64,000 nucleotides of DNA from Archivesica marissinica (GCA_014843695.1 CM026386.1:81822129-81886128); one strand, 5' to 3'; shown: positions 1 through 11,401, counted from the first letter of the stretch. Made by a program: numbers and translations. Notes: generated by a model from the sequence alone, not told the origin.

Positions 1-670
1 AAACATTTGAAAGACTTCAAATGAATTTTTAATACATTTCAGATTTTGATTTGGGAATTTGGCAATTTCTACAGACAAGAGCTTTAGAAAAAAAGGAATT
101 TTAAAAGCCGAGGAGGTGTTTCAGCTAAGGAGAAATCTTGAGACGATTTGAAACGCTGGATTAATAAGCTTACAGGTAAACCGACTTTTAATCTTATCGT
201 TCTTGATCTAGGCAAGAACTCAAGTGATTTTCACTCTTAAAAATGGCTCAAGGTTTGTTTGTGTTCCTTTTCCAAAATTTGGGTGCTAATCTTTGAAATT
301 TAGTGAGGAGTTTAATGTGAGGATTATAATATGTACACAACCTCCATTCTAGAAGAGGCATTAAAATAAATGTTTGACTATTTCATATATTGGTGCCTTT
401 TGATCCTGCTCTGTTAATCACATAAACAGTTATCCTGGGGGCAGAAGGCAGTTGTCATATGAGATATGAAGACTTTACTTGAGTACTCTCCAATTGATGT
501 TATTATATCCCTGCTTGAAGTTTATATTTTTCTTATTTTATCTGATTAGATATTCATAGCTCCTCAAATTAGAGCAATGAAAATATATACTTGAGTTAAT
601 ATAATATATTGTATTAAATATCGTATACATATATTATTAAATAAATCCTATTTCACATCATTTTGAAATT
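1..670. other. AT-rich unique sequence at left edge
   Basis: No repeat family or open frame of note is visible. A CAG/GTAAAC junction at about 174-175 resembles a splice donor; because the candidate first coding exon at 49288 has an acceptor in front of it, this could be the end of a 5'-UTR exon, but one donor-like hexamer is weak evidence. Confidence 0.4.
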
Positions 671-679
671 TAATATTTG

Positions 680-760
680 ATATTTGCCAACCGGTTTCAC
701 AATACTGATCGTCAGGGGATATAAATGATCAGTATATTGTGAAACCGATTGGGAAATATT
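680..760. repeat. Near-perfect hairpin, about 31-bp arms
   Basis: The left arm 680-710 and the right arm 727-760 are reverse complements apart from a few substitutions and a short indel. They carry CGGTTTCACAATA on one side and TATTGTGAAACCG on the other, and the loop is about 16 bases. There is no second copy in the window to define a family. It may be a small MITE or a solitary palindrome. Confidence 0.75.
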
Positions 761-828
761 AACTCTAGAAATCACGTTCATGTTATAATTAATATATGTG
801 TCCTTCTACATGTATTTTAGACATTTAA

Positions 829-850
829 TATTAAATATATATATATATAT
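829..850. repeat. (TA)n tract
   Basis: A short alternating TA run. Similar short TA runs occur at about 33307-33330, 51056-51072 and 60836-60850. Confidence 0.85.
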
Positions 851-978
851 GATTGGACAATGACAGTCGCTAATTGGCATATTCACAATTTCATATTCTT
901 ACAAATCGACTATGTGCAGCTCCGTACAACAAATCTTTGTTTACTGTGAAACCTTCTTATTATCATGTACATCGATTG

Positions 979-1030
<52 letters not shown>

Positions 1031-1062
1031 GCAACAACAACAGCAACAACAACAACAACAAC
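979..1062 (+). repeat. (CAA)n microsatellite
   Basis: About 28 CAA triplets, two of them changed to CAG. Read on the plus strand they give polyasparagine and on the minus strand polyleucine. Nothing around them supports a gene, so I read this as a plain trinucleotide microsatellite. Confidence 0.95.
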
Positions 1063-1219
1063 TCGCAATCAATTATTTCTAGTTTTGTGTTCCGTTGTAT
1101 CAACACTTCCGGAGTGCAGATAATTTGTTGTTTTCGGTTGCATAGCATGCATGGTGAGTGTTTCTCGATAATATGACAGACTGCATAATGTTTTATTTTA
1201 GTGTAATATGCACTGTACA

Positions 1220-1928
1220 TTTTTTACAGGTCATATGAAAAATCGTGTTGAAAACATGTCTGTTTTAGTATTGTTTTATTCTTAAGATTGTTCAAACTAA
1301 TTATGTAGCACAGCCATGTGTTAAAATGTTTAAGTTCAAAAGAACAAAAGCTCTTTTAATCATATTGTGTGGGTTTATTGGACTACTTTAGATGGCTCGG
1401 CTCATTTGACTGTGTTCATAGACCCTGCTGAAACAAAAGATATCCTGTCAACAAAACTATATGTGTATATCATAAAAATATGAGGAATTGTTCTAGTTTT
1501 TATTGAACATATTCTGGACTTTATTGTCACGTATCAATCAAACCTACCATTTTGTCAATAATCAAGCAGTTATTACAACATTGAGTGGTAAAGAAACATA
1601 TCAATGTGATTTGTCAGGTCTTATCAGCAGTCATTTCTGGTCTACTTACAACATTTCACAATGTTTTTGCTCATAAATTTTCCGGTTTTTGTCACATTTT
1701 TACTGTTGTAGAAATTGAACAAATGATTTATATATCCTACAAGCTGATAAAACAGTATAGATCATTTTGTTATCAGATCTGATTTTGGTCAGGGTAATTG
1801 TCTATTGTGTATGTACATTTATTTTACGATTTCTGAAGTGCTATAAAAAATAATAATTACATCTGAAATTTTTCTGATTTTATGTCATTTTTGATGAATT
1901 TAAATACAGGATTGCTGTGCTTGACTCT
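1220..1928. other. Unique AT-rich sequence
   Basis: No recognisable element, exon or array was seen here. Confidence 0.5.
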
Positions 1929-2571
1929 TTAACCCCATTAACGCTAGCGACAGATAAAATCACTTTTGCAAACAGCATAGAGCCAGGATCAGACAGCACA
2001 GAATGTGCTGTCTGATCAGGTTCTATGCTGTTTGCTATTCGGATAGTGGAGCTAACACACTTGGCTGAATAGCAAGCAACGTTCTGTGCCATCTGATCAG
2101 GCTCTATGCTGTTTGCTATTCTAATAGTGGAGCTAACACACTTGGCTGAATAGCAAGCAACGTTCTGTGCCATCTGATCAGGCTCTATGCTGTTTGCTAT
2201 TCTAATAGTGGAGCTAAATGACTTGGTTAAATAGCAAGCAACGTTCTGTGCCATCTGATCAGGCTCTATGCTGTTTGCTATTCTAATAGTGGAGCTAACA
2301 CACTTGGCTGAATAGCAAGCAACGTTCTGTGCCATCTGATCAGGCTCTATGCTGTTTGCTATTCTAATAGTGGAGCTAACACACTTGGTTAAATAGCAAG
2401 CAACGTTCTGTGCCATCTGATCAGGCTCTATGCTGTTTGCTATTCTAATAGTGGAGCTAAATGACTTGGTTAAATAGCAAGCAACGTTCTGTGCCATCTG
2501 ATCAGGCTCTATGCTGTTTGCAAAAGTGATTTTATCTGCCGCTAGCATGCAAAGCACCCATAGTACGTTAA
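1929..2571. mobile_element. TTAA-C family MITE with expanded centre
   Basis: The element is bounded by TTAA at 1929-1932 and 2568-2571. Long inverted arms, about 1941-1983 and 2507-2549, share CAGATAAAATCACTTTTGCA. Between them the hairpin module containing CTGATCAGGCTCTATG is multiplied as an 81-bp array. No transposase frame is present, so it is non-autonomous. The TTAA flanks with inverted ends suggest piggyBac-type mobilisation (family knowledge plus inference). Confidence 0.7.
2020..2526. repeat. 81-bp tandem array inside TTAA-C element
   Basis: About six units of exactly 81 bp; the motif GCTATTC recurs with its end at 2040, 2121, 2202, 2283, 2364 and 2445. Two alternating variants differ at a site reading either CACACTTGGCTGAA or the ATGACTTGGTTAAA type. 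Because 81 is divisible by three, one minus-strand frame stays open; it is not a gene. Confidence 0.92.
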
Positions 2572-2848
2572 CGCCTCTATCTATAATTCTAAAATTGTTC
2601 CATTTTATATTGAAACATCACCATCTAAATCTTGATACAACAAATAATCCTTACTGTGAAAAGTATAACTGGAATATTGATTGGTGGAGCAGGATTTGTT
2701 CCCATAGAAATGCCAGGAATGTGTCTAACAGTAGACACAAACCACAAGACATATAATTGCAGTTGCATGTGTATGTCCACGTGTCCGTCTGTTGTAGGTC
2801 TGGTTACTTTTGTTATTATCATTCAGGTATCTGCGTAGTTTATATTAT

Positions 2849-3033
2849 TAGTTTATGCACATTTATTTTAGCTCAATTGCGAAACAAGTTCTTGCAACTT
2901 ATATTAATTACTCTTGAGACCACATTCCTGATTGAATCCATCGCCATGACGGAGAGAGAAGAGGTAATGTGGAATGTAAATGCCTTGCCCTAGGGCATAA
3001 TTGTAACGGCTCCAGCGGGGCTCGAACTCCGGG
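2849..3033 (-). mobile_element. SINE-A copy, head degraded
   Basis: In reverse orientation it carries the tail (GCTCAATTGCGAAACAAG), the core (GAATCCATCGCCATGA) and the B-box complement GGGGCTCGAACTCC. The sequence diverges before the A box, so the 5' head is lost or replaced. Confidence 0.8.
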
Positions 3034-3039
3034 TATATT

Positions 3040-3680
3040 ATTCTTCATGGTCAGGCATTTCCATCAGTGGTAAAAATGTTAGTTAGACTTTAGATCAATT
3101 TCAATTAATCAAATCTCTGGTTGGCAAAGACTTTCGCATCACTGCGGGGGACCCAAGTTGTTCTAAAGTTAGCAATTTATTAACAAATTAATTGGTAAGA
3201 TCGCTGATCCCCAAATTTGCATAATATTTCTTTGTAGAGGTTTTGTAGTGGGATTTCATGGATGATGTAAAAAATGTGTGAGGTCACATGTGCTTGGTAT
3301 GATCAGGGTCTCCAGCTGCGTGGATCAGTGTTGTTCAGATGCTCTCCTTTGTTGGGCACACTTTGGCTACTTGAATTTTCCTGCTAAGTTAGAAGTGCTC
3401 ATAAATTATGATGAGCCATTTTTAACATCTGAACTATAATTTCAAAATTATTTAAATAAAGACATTTATAGTATTTCACAAAGAGATCCAATATGTCTTT
3501 GACCTTTTTAAGGGCTCAGTTCTCGTAACTATGACACCCCCAAAAATAAGTTGCAAATATAGTGAGTGTTGAAGATTGAACTTTAGCATTGTTTTCATCA
3601 AATTGAATAATTCCATTATTTATTTGCAAATTTTATCCCTGTCTTGACTTTAGTAATTTATCATTTATGATGTTTTTCTA
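3040..3680. other. Unique sequence
   Basis: No element or exon recognised. Confidence 0.4.
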
Positions 3681-3880
3681 TATAAATTCATTTAGCTTGA
3701 TTGCAAAACATTACGACATTGGATTAATTGCTCTTGAGACCTCATTCCTGATGGAATCCAGTGCCATGAGGGAGGGAGAAGAGGCAACGTATTTTTAAGT
3801 GTCTTGCTTAAGGACCAGGGTCAATACAACCATGGTTCTGACGTGGTTCACACTCACATCCTCTCGATGTTGAGACGCAG
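3680..3880 (-). mobile_element. Old SINE-E (SINE-A-like) copy
   Basis: The tail and core of SINE-A are recognisable (CATTCCTGATGGAATCCAG, GGGAGAAGAGGCAACG), but the stretch towards the head differs and matches the unit of the 49-bp array at 9.8-10.4 kb (ACCATGGTTCTGAC, CTCACATCCTCTCGATG). It is heavily diverged. Confidence 0.65.
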
Positions 3881-3899
3881 AGGGGAAAGGGTTAATCGG

Positions 3900-4627
3900 C
3901 ATTCCAACCATCTTCAACTAATTCTATAAAAGTGTGCTCAACCTCCAAGACAGTATATTTAGATACAATCTGTAAAACACACTTTTTAGGTTTGTGAAGA
4001 TAACATCTATTTAATGGTAGATCTTGTAGCAACCACTTCAAATGTCAAAACATCATAAAATTTGCCAAATTTTATGCTTGACTAAATCTCCAATAGAGAT
4101 TTTATCATATTTTTCAGACTCACAAACGTTCGTATCCCGAAATGAAAAAGGAACATGTATTGGTCACCGCTTGTAATTTTCCGGCTGATCTAATTTCAAT
4201 GACAAATGTTTAAAATTTGCAAATGTGGTCATCGAGGCATTTGACAGTGCACTCAAAACATGCTACAAATCAATTTCAAATTTAAACATGCTTTAAAGCA
4301 TGCGTTGGGAAGGACCGCTGGGTGCGTGGAGAGTTTGAACCGTTTGTCAGTTCAGATGATAGATTTCATACAATAACGTGTAATTGTTATTATTAAAGTA
4401 TAGGGGTTTTGGATAAGTTTCTTCACTGTTCAATACAAGAAGATAATATATCTATTCTATATTCACTCAAGGATCCACAAACGTAATTATATATTATAAT
4501 ACCAGGGAATTATAAATTATAATATGAAATATAATATTCGCTAGTACAGTGCATTTAGCTTTAATATGCCAGAAGTGCACAGTTTTCATTCAATGGGATC
4601 AAACGCGAACATCTAAGAAATTTATAA
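3900..4627. other. Unique AT-rich sequence
   Basis: No element or exon recognised; a few short inverted ATAATTATA-type stretches occur near 4490. Confidence 0.4.
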
Positions 4628-4766
4628 TTAACCCTTTCAACACCACAGGCCTCTCAATAGGCTTACAAAAAGTGTAGATCCAGATGAGTCGGCTCGTGAC
4701 GAGCCGTCTCATCAGTATCTGCACTTTTTGCCAGTAATATTACTATTTTTAGATAACATTCGTTAC
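4628..4766. mobile_element. TTAA-A MITE, truncated
   Basis: It starts with TTAACCCTTTCAACACCACA, runs through the central hairpin (CCGGCTCGTGACGAGCC type; here GTCGGCTCGTGACGAGCC) and the AGTAATATTACTATTTTTAG stretch, then loses similarity to full copies. The right half is missing. Confidence 0.8.
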
Positions 4767-5249
4767 GACAATGGTTTTTTCTCTCAATTTTTGAATGAAA
4801 CAGCTAAATTTGAGATATTAGGTTGACTTTATTCCATCATAAATCGTAAAATAATACACTGATCCACAACAATAATATATGAATTTTGTTTATCAGTTTT
4901 TCTAGTTTTTATCAGGAAATTGTTGATATTAAATCAATTAAAACAAACAAACAAACAGACATAGATAAAGTTCCACCAAAAAAGTTTTATTTTTCAAAAT
5001 TGTTCTTGCTTGTTCCTCGTGCATTAGTCGACCTAGTACTCTCATCGCATTTCTGGATGGGAAAAAGGTTGACTTATGGCTGGCAATATACGTTACATCT
5101 CCATACATGTGGCTGTCATTTACCAATCTTTGTCTTGGATAAGCAGTGAGCATGTTTACAGCACTTGCAGAGATGTTACTGTGAGTGTGTATGGCTGGAA
5201 TCCACGATGTTATTCTGACTTATGTTATAAGTGTTTCTTTGTTTGTCTT

Positions 5250-5485
5250 AGTTTATACAAAATTAGTTTAGCTCGATTGCGAAACAAGTTCTTACAACTT
5301 ATATTAATTACTCTCGAGACCTCATTCCTGATGGAATCCATCGCCACGAAGGAGAGAGAAGAGGCAGCGTGGAATTTCAATGCCTTCCTAAGGGCACAAT
5401 CGTAATGGCTCCAGCGGGGCTCAAACTCCTGGCATTTCGCACCTGAAGCGAACGCACTACCACTGAGCTATCACGACTTCCGCAA
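5250..5485 (-). mobile_element. SINE-A full-length copy with 9-bp TSD
   Basis: In reverse orientation: tail beginning AGTTTATACAAA, core, B-box complement and the head end ATCACGACTTCC. The flanks repeat GTTTGTCTT at 5241-5249 and 5486-5494, which is a target-site duplication. This fixes both element ends and shows insertion by target-primed reverse transcription. Confidence 0.88.
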
Positions 5486-5839
5486 GTTTGTCTTTGTATA
5501 TGGAATTGATACTGGCCTATGGAAGGGGCTTCTATGGGGGAAATGGTTAAGGTGGACAATTCTCCATCCCCACCCCTAGAAGGGAAATACTTCACCCCAT
5601 ATATATTACAAACACCAAATTGGGTACAATATTTATGTATAGTAGTACTTTATTGTTGTGTACATGTATGTAATTATGGAGTATGAGTGAAAACCAGCTG
5701 GAACAAATCTGTGGCATAATTAATTATATTGTTACAAATGTTCATTAGTGGGAGCAGATTCATCATAAAAACTGTTCTCTAATGTCATTGTTAATCTGCA
5801 GAAATAATATACAAGTTAATTATTATGTCAGACTAATGG

Positions 5840-6085
5840 CTAACCCTTTCAACCCCACAGGCCTCTAAATAGGCTTATGAAAAGTGTAGATCCAGATGAG
5901 CCGGCTCGTGACGAGCCGTCTCATCAGGATCTGCACTTTTTTGCCAGTAATAATTATTACTATTTTTAGATAAAATTACCCATTTTGATAAATGAACTGG
6001 TCCAAAGGTAATTTTCTTATTAATTTATTGGTCTAAAAATAGCATGCACCAGTCCATGTCAGATACTTGGGGTTGAATGGGTTAA
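5840..6085. mobile_element. TTAA-A MITE, full length
   Basis: The ends are CTAACCCTTTCAACCCC and GGGGTTGAATGGGTTAA. The left TTAA is mutated to CTAA and the right one is intact. The central hairpin pairs GATCCAGATGAGCC with the GTCTCATCAGGATC side. It is about 246 bp with no coding capacity. Its CCCTTT end inside TTAA resembles piggyBac termini. Confidence 0.88.
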
Positions 6086-6176
6086 TAAAAAAAATAACAA
6101 AACACAAAAAAAACCGAATTTGTAGGGTATGGTAACTCAAATCCATACAATATACAAGACTGACAAATACCGTCAA

Positions 6177-6435
6177 TACTTGCCTATAAGACGACCCCAC
6201 TACTTTAGTCCTGAAATCTGTGGCTTTTTGCATGCACTCACATATAAGACGGGTTGATAAAATGGACACGGGCCATGAATGCTTTAGCCAGTGCATGTTG
6301 AAGAAATGGTCAACAGTGTTATGAATATGGTCTAACACATTTTTAAAATAAAATTATTTTTAACACGTGAAGCCATTTTAAGGCCATAATCTGGTTTTAC
6401 AAACTTGTCTTATAGGCAAGTCTTATAGGCAAGTA
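6177..6435. mobile_element. TA-flanked MITE
   Basis: It opens TACTTGCCTATAAGAC and closes GTCTTATAGGCAAGTA, giving 16-bp inverted ends with TA on each side, as expected for Tc1/mariner-type targets. The right inverted end is duplicated in tandem (6408-6435). The interior contains TCACATATAAGACGGGT, shared with the copy next to the array at 29.9-30.8 kb. Confidence 0.75.
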
Positions 6436-6440
6436 TGTAC

Positions 6441-6979
6441 CAGGGATCATTCTAGAGGGCGATGTGGGCGAAATTGTCGCCCAAGGGACCCTGACTGCCC
6501 TCTGGGGGCCCCACTTCTCCCCTAAATAAAACAACAACAAAAATGTTCAAACAAAATTTTGTCTAGTAAGATACACTGGCCCATTATAAAGCACTCCTTC
6601 TATTCAAATGTTGTATTTAATGGTTGTACTGTGCATTTTAACCATATTTTGCAGAAGCATATTAAAGAACACCATTTAACCCATTCAACCCCAAGTAACT
6701 GACATGGACTGGTGCATGATATCATTAGACCAATAAATTAATAAGAAAATTACATTTGGATCAGTTCATTTATCAAAATGGGTAATTTTATCTAAAAATA
6801 GTAATAATTATTACTGGCAAAAAAGTGCAGATCCTGATGAGATGGCTCGTCACGAGCCGGCTCATCTGGATCTACACTTTTCATAAGCCTATTTAGAGGC
6901 CTGTGGGGTTGAAAGGGTTAAGGAAGCGATCACGCGTTTTCTCACTTCTCCCAAAAATTCTGACCTAGAATGAACCCTG
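6441..6979. mobile_element. hAT-like non-autonomous element
   Basis: The inverted ends are CAGGGATCATTCTAG (6441-6455) and CTAGAATGAACCCTG (6965-6979). The flanks share ATGTA (6435-6439 and 6980-6984). CAGGG ends are typical of hAT elements. A TTAA-A copy is nested inside. A second, rearranged copy lies at 35.25-35.7 kb, which supports a real repeat family. Confidence 0.7.
6676..6921. mobile_element. TTAA-A MITE nested in the hAT-like element
   Basis: TTAA sits on both sides (6676-6679, 6918-6921), with ends CCCATTCAACCCC and GGGGTTGAAAGGG. It is the reverse orientation of the 5840 copy. It interrupts the hAT-like element, so it inserted later. Confidence 0.9.
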
Positions 6980-6984
6980 ATGTA

Positions 6985-7900
6985 TGGTAGGCAGGATTGA
7001 CTGTTTATGTATGGATGAATAAGTCAAAAGAAAGGGCAGTCCTTTATTGCATTGTATATTTTTAGTATATTTTTGGCAATGTTTTACAACCGTGTTGATA
7101 GATAGCTGCTTTGTTATGTTGCATTTAAATTGTAATATGCATTGTATAGTAAATGTACATAATTACATATGTCTTATGAATTGAAAACTAATTGCTACAT
7201 AAAAAGAAATGTGTGCTTTGTGCGCAAGTAAAGGCTTACAAAAGTTTAATTTATCTTTCGTCTGTGTTACATAAGAAATAAATGTTGTTGGCTCCAAATT
7301 GGTTTCTATGATTTCATATTGGATTAAAATTTTGTCTAGGTATTAGATTTTTGAACCGGATTCATTGAACTGTCATGTCGATTATCAATTGGTAGAAAAT
7401 GTGGTTTTTTGTTGACATTTTGAGGTATATTATTATGGTGTAGAAGACTGAGTGACAGCACATCAATGTATTAGAGTGTATGAAGCAGGATTACAGGAGA
7501 TTTAGTGGATGGTCCCTGGCAGTGGCTGTCATCCGCTTACTATAAATGGGGAAAGATAGTGGAATATGTCAGAATCTGGTTTTGATCCTCAGGCCTAAGT
7601 GAGTATGAAATTATGTCAGTGAGTTTGAATTAATGGGCGGTATTGGACATTAGGCCATTGTAAATTAATTGCGAGATTGTCATTCCTGTCGCGAGCGTGT
7701 TGACACTCCAAAATTTTAATTTTTATTAACTGATATTTAAATAAATAAAACAACAATAAACTGTCGGCTCCCACCCCCATTTTTGGAAACAGTTCGGATA
7801 AGTATCTTGCATTGAAGTCTGGCAACAAACATGTATGTGTACTGTACACCAATCAATTTTTTATACCAGTAAATTTAATAAAATATGCTAAATGTTATAT
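6985..7900. other. Unique AT-rich sequence
   Basis: No mobile element, array or plausible exon recognised. Confidence 0.45.
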
Positions 7901-7903
7901 TTG

Positions 7904-8000
7904 TGGAAGTCGTGATAGCGCAGTGGAAGCGTTTTTGCTTCATGTGTGAAAGGCCCAGAGTTCGAGCCCCGCTGGAGCTGTTACGATTGTGCCCTTAGAT
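7904..8000 (+). mobile_element. SINE-A head fragment
   Basis: It contains GGAAGTCGTGATAGCGCAGT with the A box, the tRNA-like loop, the B box AGTTCGAGCCCCG and GTTACGATTGTGCCCTTAG. SINE sequence stops there and the 17-bp array begins within a few bases. Core and tail are absent. Confidence 0.88.
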
Positions 8001-8003
8001 GGA

Positions 8004-9347
8004 ATAGGATAGTGAACACAATAGGATAGTGAACACAACAGGATAGTGAACACAACAGGATAGTGAACACAACAGGATAGTGAACACAACATGATAGTGA
8101 ACACAATAGGATAGTGAACACAACAGGATAGTGAACACAATAGGATAGTGAACACAATATGATAGTGAACACAATAGGATAGTGAGCACAATAGGATAGT
8201 GAACACAACATGATAGTGAACACAATAGGATAGTGAACATAATAGGATAGTGAACACAATAGGATAGTGAACACAACATGATAGTGAACACAATAGGATA
8301 GTGAACACAATAGGATAGTGAACACAATAGGATAGTGAACACAATAGGATAGTGAACACAACAGGATAGTGAACACAATAGGATAGTGAACACAATAGGA
8401 TAGTGAACACAACATGATAGTGAACACAACATGATAGTGAACACAATAGGATAGTGAACACAATAGGATAGTGAACACAATAGGATAGTGAACACAACAT
8501 GATAGTGAACACAATAGGATAGTGAACACAATAGGATAGTGAACACAATAGGATAGTGAACACAACATGATAGTGAGCACAATAGGATAGTGAACACAAT
8601 AGGATAGTGAACACAACATGATAGTGAACACAATAGGATAGTGAACACAATAGGATAGTGAACACAACATGATAGTGAACACAATAGGATAGTGAACACA
8701 ATAGGATATTGAACATAATAGGATAGTGAACACAACAGGATAGTGAACACAGTAGGATAGTGAACACAATAGGATAGTGAACACAATAGGATAGTGAACA
8801 CAATAGGATAGTGAACACAACATGATAGTGATCACAATAGGATAGTGAACACAACATGATAATGAACATAATAGGATAGTGAACACAACATGATAGTGAA
8901 CACAATAGGATAGTGAACACAATAGGATAGTGAACACAACAGGATAGTGAACACAACATGATAGTGAACACAATAGGATAGTGAACACAATAGGATAGTG
9001 AACATAATAGGATAGTGAACACAACAGGATAGTGACCACAATAGGATAGTGAACACAACATGATAGTGAACACAATAGGATAGTGAACACAATAGGATAG
9101 TGAACATAATAGGATAGTGAACACAACAGGATAGTGAACACAATAGGATAGTGAACACAATAGGATAGTGAACACAATAGGATAGTGAACACAATAGGAT
9201 AGTGAACACAACATGATAGTGAACATAATAGGATAGTGAACACAACAGGATAGTGACCACGATATGATAGTGAACACAATAGGATAGTGAACATAATAGG
9301 ATAGTGAACACAACAGGATAGTGAACACAACATGATAGTGAACACAA
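8004..9347. repeat. 17-bp minisatellite, about 79 units
   Basis: The unit is ATAGGATAGTGAACACA. Common variants change ATAGG to ACAGG or ACATG, and ACACA to ACATA. The span of 1344 bp is 79 units. Because 17 is not divisible by three and the unit lacks stops in reverse, all three minus-strand frames stay open for hundreds of codons. These are repeat artefacts, not genes. Confidence 0.97.
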
Positions 9348-9748
9348 TCCATGTAACCAGAGCGATATAGCAGTCATCTTGTAAATGGAGCAGGTCTGAC
9401 AATATGAAGTGTCAGAAGTGCATGTTTTCAATTAGAGAGTTGTATATAACACTGCTGACAGTCCTGTACCCATTTGTTACCTGTTGTAATGGGGGGACGT
9501 TGCCAAATATGGTTTGTAGATGAATTGTGTCAGTCAGAGACCGACATATATCATTGGGCAAAATGTTTCACCATTGTAAACCTGTTGTTGGGATAATGTT
9601 AAAAGTTTTAGATCAATCAGTTATACAGGAATGAAGGTGATAGTATCTGAAATGAATGATATATTGTCAGAAAGAATATTGATTGGTATTCAAGGCCTAC
9701 ACTGATTTCTTCCAGCATGTCTGCTGAAGCAAGTTTTTATAGTATTTA
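9348..9748. other. Unique sequence
   Basis: Nothing recognised between the two arrays. Confidence 0.4.
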
Positions 9749-10430
9749 ATTAATAGGTCTCGAGACCTCATTCTGATGGAATCTATCTCAAAGAGGGAGA
9801 GAGAAGAGGCACTGTGGATTTATTAAGTGTGTTGTCAAGGACACACCACCATGGTCTGACCTGGGCTCGATCTTGCATCCTATTGAGGACACCACCACCG
9901 TGGTCTGACCGGGACTCGATCTCACATCCTATTGAGGACAGCACCACCGTGGTCTGACTGGGGCTCGATCTCGCATCCTATTGAGGACAGCACCACCGTG
10001 GTCTGACCGGGGCTCGATCTTGCATCCCATTGAGGACAGCACCACCGTGGTCTGACCGGGGCTTGATCTCACATCCTATTGAGGACATCACCACCGTGGT
10101 CTGACCGGGGCTCGATCTCACATCCTATTGAGGATATCACCACCGTGGTCTGACCGGGGCTCGATCTTGCATCCTATTGAGGACACAACCACCGTGGTCT
10201 GACGGGACTCGATCTCGCATTCTACTGAGGACATCACCACCGTGGTCTGACCGGGGCTCGATCTTGCATCCTATTGAGGACATAACCACCGTGGTCTGAC
10301 CGGGACTCGATCTCACATCCTATTGAGGACATAACCACTGTGGTCTGACCGGGACTCGATCTCACATCCTATTGACATCACCACCGTGGTCTGACCGGGG
10401 CTCGATCTTGTATCCCGTTGATTAATAGGT
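9749..10430 (-). mobile_element. SINE-E fragment expanded to an array, flanked by TSD
   Basis: The direct repeat ATTAATAGGT occurs at 9749-9758 and 10421-10430. Inside it are a reverse-oriented SINE core (CTCGAGACCTCATTCTGATG, GAGAGAAGAGGCACTGTGG) and then the 49-bp array. The SINE therefore inserted with a 10-bp duplication, and its head-side segment later multiplied within the insertion. Confidence 0.75.
9843..10420. repeat. 49-bp tandem array derived from a SINE
   Basis: About twelve units. Each holds GTGGTCTGACCGGGGCTCGA, then CATCCTATTGAGGACA. The GGGCTCGATCT portion is the complement of a degenerate B box, so each unit carries a piece of the tRNA-like head. A related single-copy stretch occurs in the SINE-E copy at 3.8 kb. 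Confidence 0.93.
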
Positions 10431-11104
10431 TGACAGCGTAACCATGGCAGCACAGGGGCTCTACTGTACACTGTATGCAAATACTCTGATGAAACACTTG
10501 AACACTATAGAACAGCAAGGAAGTGATTAGTATTAGTATCAAAATGTTAATAAACTCATTTATAATATACTGTACATGCATGCATATATTCCTGGCGACT
10601 TACATTTGTCAGCGTTTTTACAACAAAACATGATTTATACCAAATATAAAAACATTCCACATAGGTGAGGCATTAGTTATGACAAATTAAGAAAATCGTG
10701 GCTCTGTCTGAAACCACAAACTAATTAAAGTCATACCAGTTGCTTTATTAACAATATGGAAGAAGATTGGATTTGTAATTTGATAATACACGTGTGCGCG
10801 ATTATTATACACTCGTTTTGCAGTTCAATTTTCAACAAATTTTCTTCGTAGTTTAATACCATAAAAAGGACAATATTTGTGGTTTTCCACGGTAGTACAG
10901 ACATGTAGGTGATCATGTACTGCTTTAAAATATTCTGAGGCGATTAAACGATAATTTAGCAATTACGAAACATTTTAAGCCGAGAGCTATCAATACAGGG
11001 TTACACAAATTTTCGCGTTTTCTTTTGATTTTTTACTGATAACGCAAAAACAGATCAGTGAAAGTGTCTCTCTCCCATCCTAGTGCAACAGTAAAGCAGC
11101 TTAA
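10431..11104. other. Unique AT-rich sequence
   Basis: No element or exon recognised. Confidence 0.4.
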
Positions 11105-11320
11105 TGTGATATCTGTCAATGTGACTTGGTGATATCCATGTGATATCTGTCAATGTGACTTGGTGATATCCATGTGATATCTGTCAATGTGACTTGGTGA
11201 AATCCGTGTGATATCCATCAATGTGACTTGGTGAAATCCGTGTGATATCCGTCAATGTGACTTGGTGAAATCCGTGTGATATCCATCAATGTGACTTGGT
11301 GAAATCCGTGTAATATCCAT
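11105..11320. repeat. 34-bp tandem array
   Basis: About six units built on GTCAATGTGACTTGGTGA, with a variable ATATCCATGTGATATCTG/ATCCGTGTGATATCCA part. Early units and later units form two variant blocks. Confidence 0.93.
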
Positions 11321-11388
11321 CTACATGTATAACAACAGATAAAATGCCAACCCATCCAAACTGAGCATTGTATTTTACCTGTGCTATA

Positions 11389-11401
11389 GGGGGGGGGGGG
11401 G
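11389..11401 (+). repeat. Poly-G run
   Basis: Thirteen consecutive G, unusual in this AT-rich setting; length is prone to sequencing error. A similar run of about fourteen G is at 13294-13307. Confidence 0.9.

Noticed and set aside
874..1176. Polyasparagine protein
   Set aside because: The open frame exists only because of the (CAA)n tract; no supporting exon structure.
7940..9402. Overlapping minus-strand open frames of up to about 473 codons
   Set aside because: They are translations of a 17-bp repeat that is open in all three frames. The period guarantees this, and the predicted peptides are the same 17-residue repeat shifted.
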